From contig CALLAU010000044.1 in the NCBI GenBank assembly GCA_938002015.1, positions 62,001-126,000 on the forward strand: a stretch of 64,000 bases of DNA, in the 5' to 3' direction. This stretch comes from an uncultured Bdellovibrionales bacterium. Its GTDB lineage: Bacteria; Bdellovibrionota; Bdellovibrionia; Bdellovibrionales; UBA1609. Below, piece after piece: positions 62,598-64,000 of the stretch (its first letter is position 1; each line of letters begins with the position of its first letter). The position numbers were made by a program, and so were the translations under genes. Below the pieces are notes generated by a model, which worked only from the letters and a program-made list of their open reading frames with translations, had not been told where the DNA came from and ran no database searches.

Positions 62598-64000
62598 ATG
62601 ATAAAACGGATTTTACTAATAGCAATTTCATTAATACTTATAAGCTGTGATAATGATGATAAAAAAAGTGGAGCATCCGCATTCACCTTTTCTAACGCTG
62701 ATTATGAGCAACTCATTAATGATTTAAATGATTTACAAATTGCAATATCCCTTAAGCAAGTACTTAATAACAATCCAGAAAGACAAAGAGCTGCGATTGA
62801 TTCAGCACTAAGTAGAGCAAGAGGCGGCCTTCTTATTTTAGCCAAGACAGGTCCTGAAACTGAAGAGGATAAAAGACTTGCCTATCAACAGTTTACTGAT
62901 GCTATTAGGCAGTATGATTCTTTTAGAATTTTAGAGTTTGAACAAGAAAGATTTGATCTTGTTTTTAATCAAGTTAGATATATAAGATATACTCTAGCAA
63001 GAGACCTAAACTTAAAGACTGATGATGAAACGTGGACTATATATAACCATAACTTCAGCACCTCTGGTCTTGAACCGGATTTTACAACTTTAGGTTATAG
63101 TAGAAATGGAAAACCAAATGATGAAGCTAAATGGTTTACTAATTTTCAAATAGATCTTCCAAAGGCAAGAGTACAGGGTAGAGATGGAGCTCATGGTTGG
63201 TTAATTTCTAGACCTTTTGATTTAAGTCGAATTGAAAACCCAAGTTTTAGACACTTTGGCTCATACCTTGTTGTAGCTCCAAATAACTTTGCTCCTCTAT
63301 CTTTTGTACTAAGAAATGTTTTTAAAACCTATATTTTAATAGATTATAAAGTTGGCGATAACCCTGATGAGTATGAAGAAGGTGTGAGAAAATTTTTAGT
63401 TAATTATGATTTAGACGACCTTCCACTTGGGAGGGATTTTCATGATGAGTGGTCTCCTTTAATAAGTCTTGAAGAGCATAAGACAAAAGGTGATATTTCA
63501 ATTGCTTATTTATTTGATTCAAGAAGAGCAAAATACAAATCAGAAAAAAACGGTGAAGAAATAGAGGTGGGTTTTACACAGTATTACTCATGGACGATTT
63601 TTGATTTTGAGTTGCATGGAGCTGGAAAAATACAAGAAGACTTACTTAAGTATAAATCTGAATTCATCGGAAGCTCACTTGGAAATTATAAAAGCTACTC
63701 TTTAGAGTTTCCTGGTGAGAACTGGTCTGTTGAAAGTGGTCGTTTAAGTTTAACTTCAAAAGGGGATAAAGTAGATACATTCTTACTATCTCCTAAGTTT
63801 GATATTCCTAAATCTCTAATCAACCCTAATTTATTAATTAGAGAGTCTTTTTTAAAAGAAGGTTTAACCAATGAGAAACTTAGTAATTTAGAAGTTCTAA
63901 TATCTAAAGACTTTAAAGGAGGGCAAAGTCCTTTAAATGCAACTTGGGATAAAGTTGAACACGGAATAGACTTAAGCACGGTAGACCCTGAGTCTACATC
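62598..64000 (+). CDS. Large lipoprotein, 3' end outside the window
   Basis: An open frame of at least 467 codons running off the right edge. It starts MIKRILLIAISLILISC, a lipobox with Cys17 followed by DNDDKK, so it is a lipoprotein, Asp at +2 hinting at inner-membrane retention in E. coli-like rules. Two regions resemble choice-of-anchor/jellyroll domains: WTIYNHNFSTSGLEPDF with the beta-strands after it, and the later LEVLISKDFKGGQSPLNATW. AGGGAG precedes the ATG. Function unknown; possibly a partner of the barrel protein upstream. Confidence 0.75.
   Translation, partial: MIKRILLIAISLILISCDNDDKKSGASAFTFSNADYEQLINDLNDLQIAISLKQVLNNNPERQRAAIDSALSRARGGLLILAKTGPETEEDKRLAYQQFTDAIRQYDSFRILEFEQERFDLVFNQVRYIRYTLARDLNLKTDDETWTIYNHNFSTSGLEPDFTTLGYSRNGKPNDEAKWFTNFQIDLPKARVQGRDGAHGWLISRPFDLSRIENPSFRHFGSYLVVAPNNFAPLSFVLRNVFKTYILIDYKVGDNPDEYEEGVRKFLVNYDLDDLPLGRDFHDEWSPLISLEEHKTKGDISIAYLFDSRRAKYKSEKNGEEIEVGFTQYYSWTIFDFELHGAGKIQEDLLKYKSEFIGSSLGNYKSYSLEFPGENWSVESGRLSLTSKGDKVDTFLLSPKFDIPKSLINPNLLIRESFLKEGLTNEKLSNLEVLISKDFKGGQSPLNATWDKVEHGIDLSTVDPEST

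Overview
The window is a compact, AT-rich bacterial chromosome segment from a Gram-negative (diderm) organism: it encodes LptD, a complete Lnt, several lipobox proteins and an outer-membrane barrel. Low GC, gene order (ffh-rpsP-khpA-rimM-trmD-rplS-rnhB; fabH-fabD-fabG-acpP-fabF-rpiB-glyA) and an abundance of secreted or lipid-anchored proteins plus GYF_2 and PilZ proteins fit a Bdellovibrionota member close to Bacteriovoracaceae (Halobacteriovorax-like). That placement is inference from memory of gene content, not a search. No phage, IS element, rRNA or CRISPR array was seen.

Layout. 1-5.4 kb: a truncated gene, a small protein kinase, an aspartoacylase-like hydrolase overlapping a circularly permuted ATP-grasp ligase, initiator tRNA-fMet with a clear promoter, and a YHS protein overlapping trhO. 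5.5-13.1 kb (+): an ABC exporter, then ffh, rpsP, khpA, rimM, trmD, rplS, rnhB, an alpha/beta hydrolase and a parvulin. 13.2-20.6 kb: a small exported peptide, lptD, a STAS protein, a coiled-coil protein, a VKOR-DsbA fusion and a ChaN/Tiki-like protein. 20.7-30.1 kb: a tandem-GYF_2 membrane protein, argS, a possibly degraded gene, a DUF885 lipoprotein, a trypsin-like protease, yciH and recQ. 30.2-36.5 kb: exported proteins of unknown function, a thiolase/CoA-transferase operon, and a histone-H1-tailed protein with a C/H metal-site-like motif. 36.6-47.4 kb (+): a tightly overlapping run miaB, unknown, gamma-carbonic-anhydrase-like, guaB, guaA, dnaE, a FlgT-like exported protein and lipB. 47.4-52.4 kb (-): VOC protein, TPR-like protein, lnt, a tiny Gly-run/basic exported protein, tRNA-Val and an exported protein. 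52.6-61 kb: GYF_2-PilZ protein (+), then (-) yceD-rpmF, a terminator, and fabH-fabD-fabG-acpP-(terminator)-fabF-rpiB-glyA-M23 peptidase. 61-64 kb (+): an outer-membrane-like protein and a truncated lipoprotein.

Most of the window is housekeeping: co-translational targeting and translation, type II fatty acid synthesis, GMP synthesis, replication, and cell-envelope assembly. The accessory genes are mainly exported proteins of unknown role. The most unusual points are a recQ whose conserved N-terminus lies upstream of every canonical start codon, a gene whose upstream reading frame is cut by two adjacent stops, a permuted ATP-grasp/hydrolase pair, a histone-tail protein with a C-x4-C-x9-C-x2-H motif, a protease with Glu in place of the catalytic Asp, structured leaders before a GYF_2-PilZ gene and rplS, and an intra-operon terminator between acpP and fabF.
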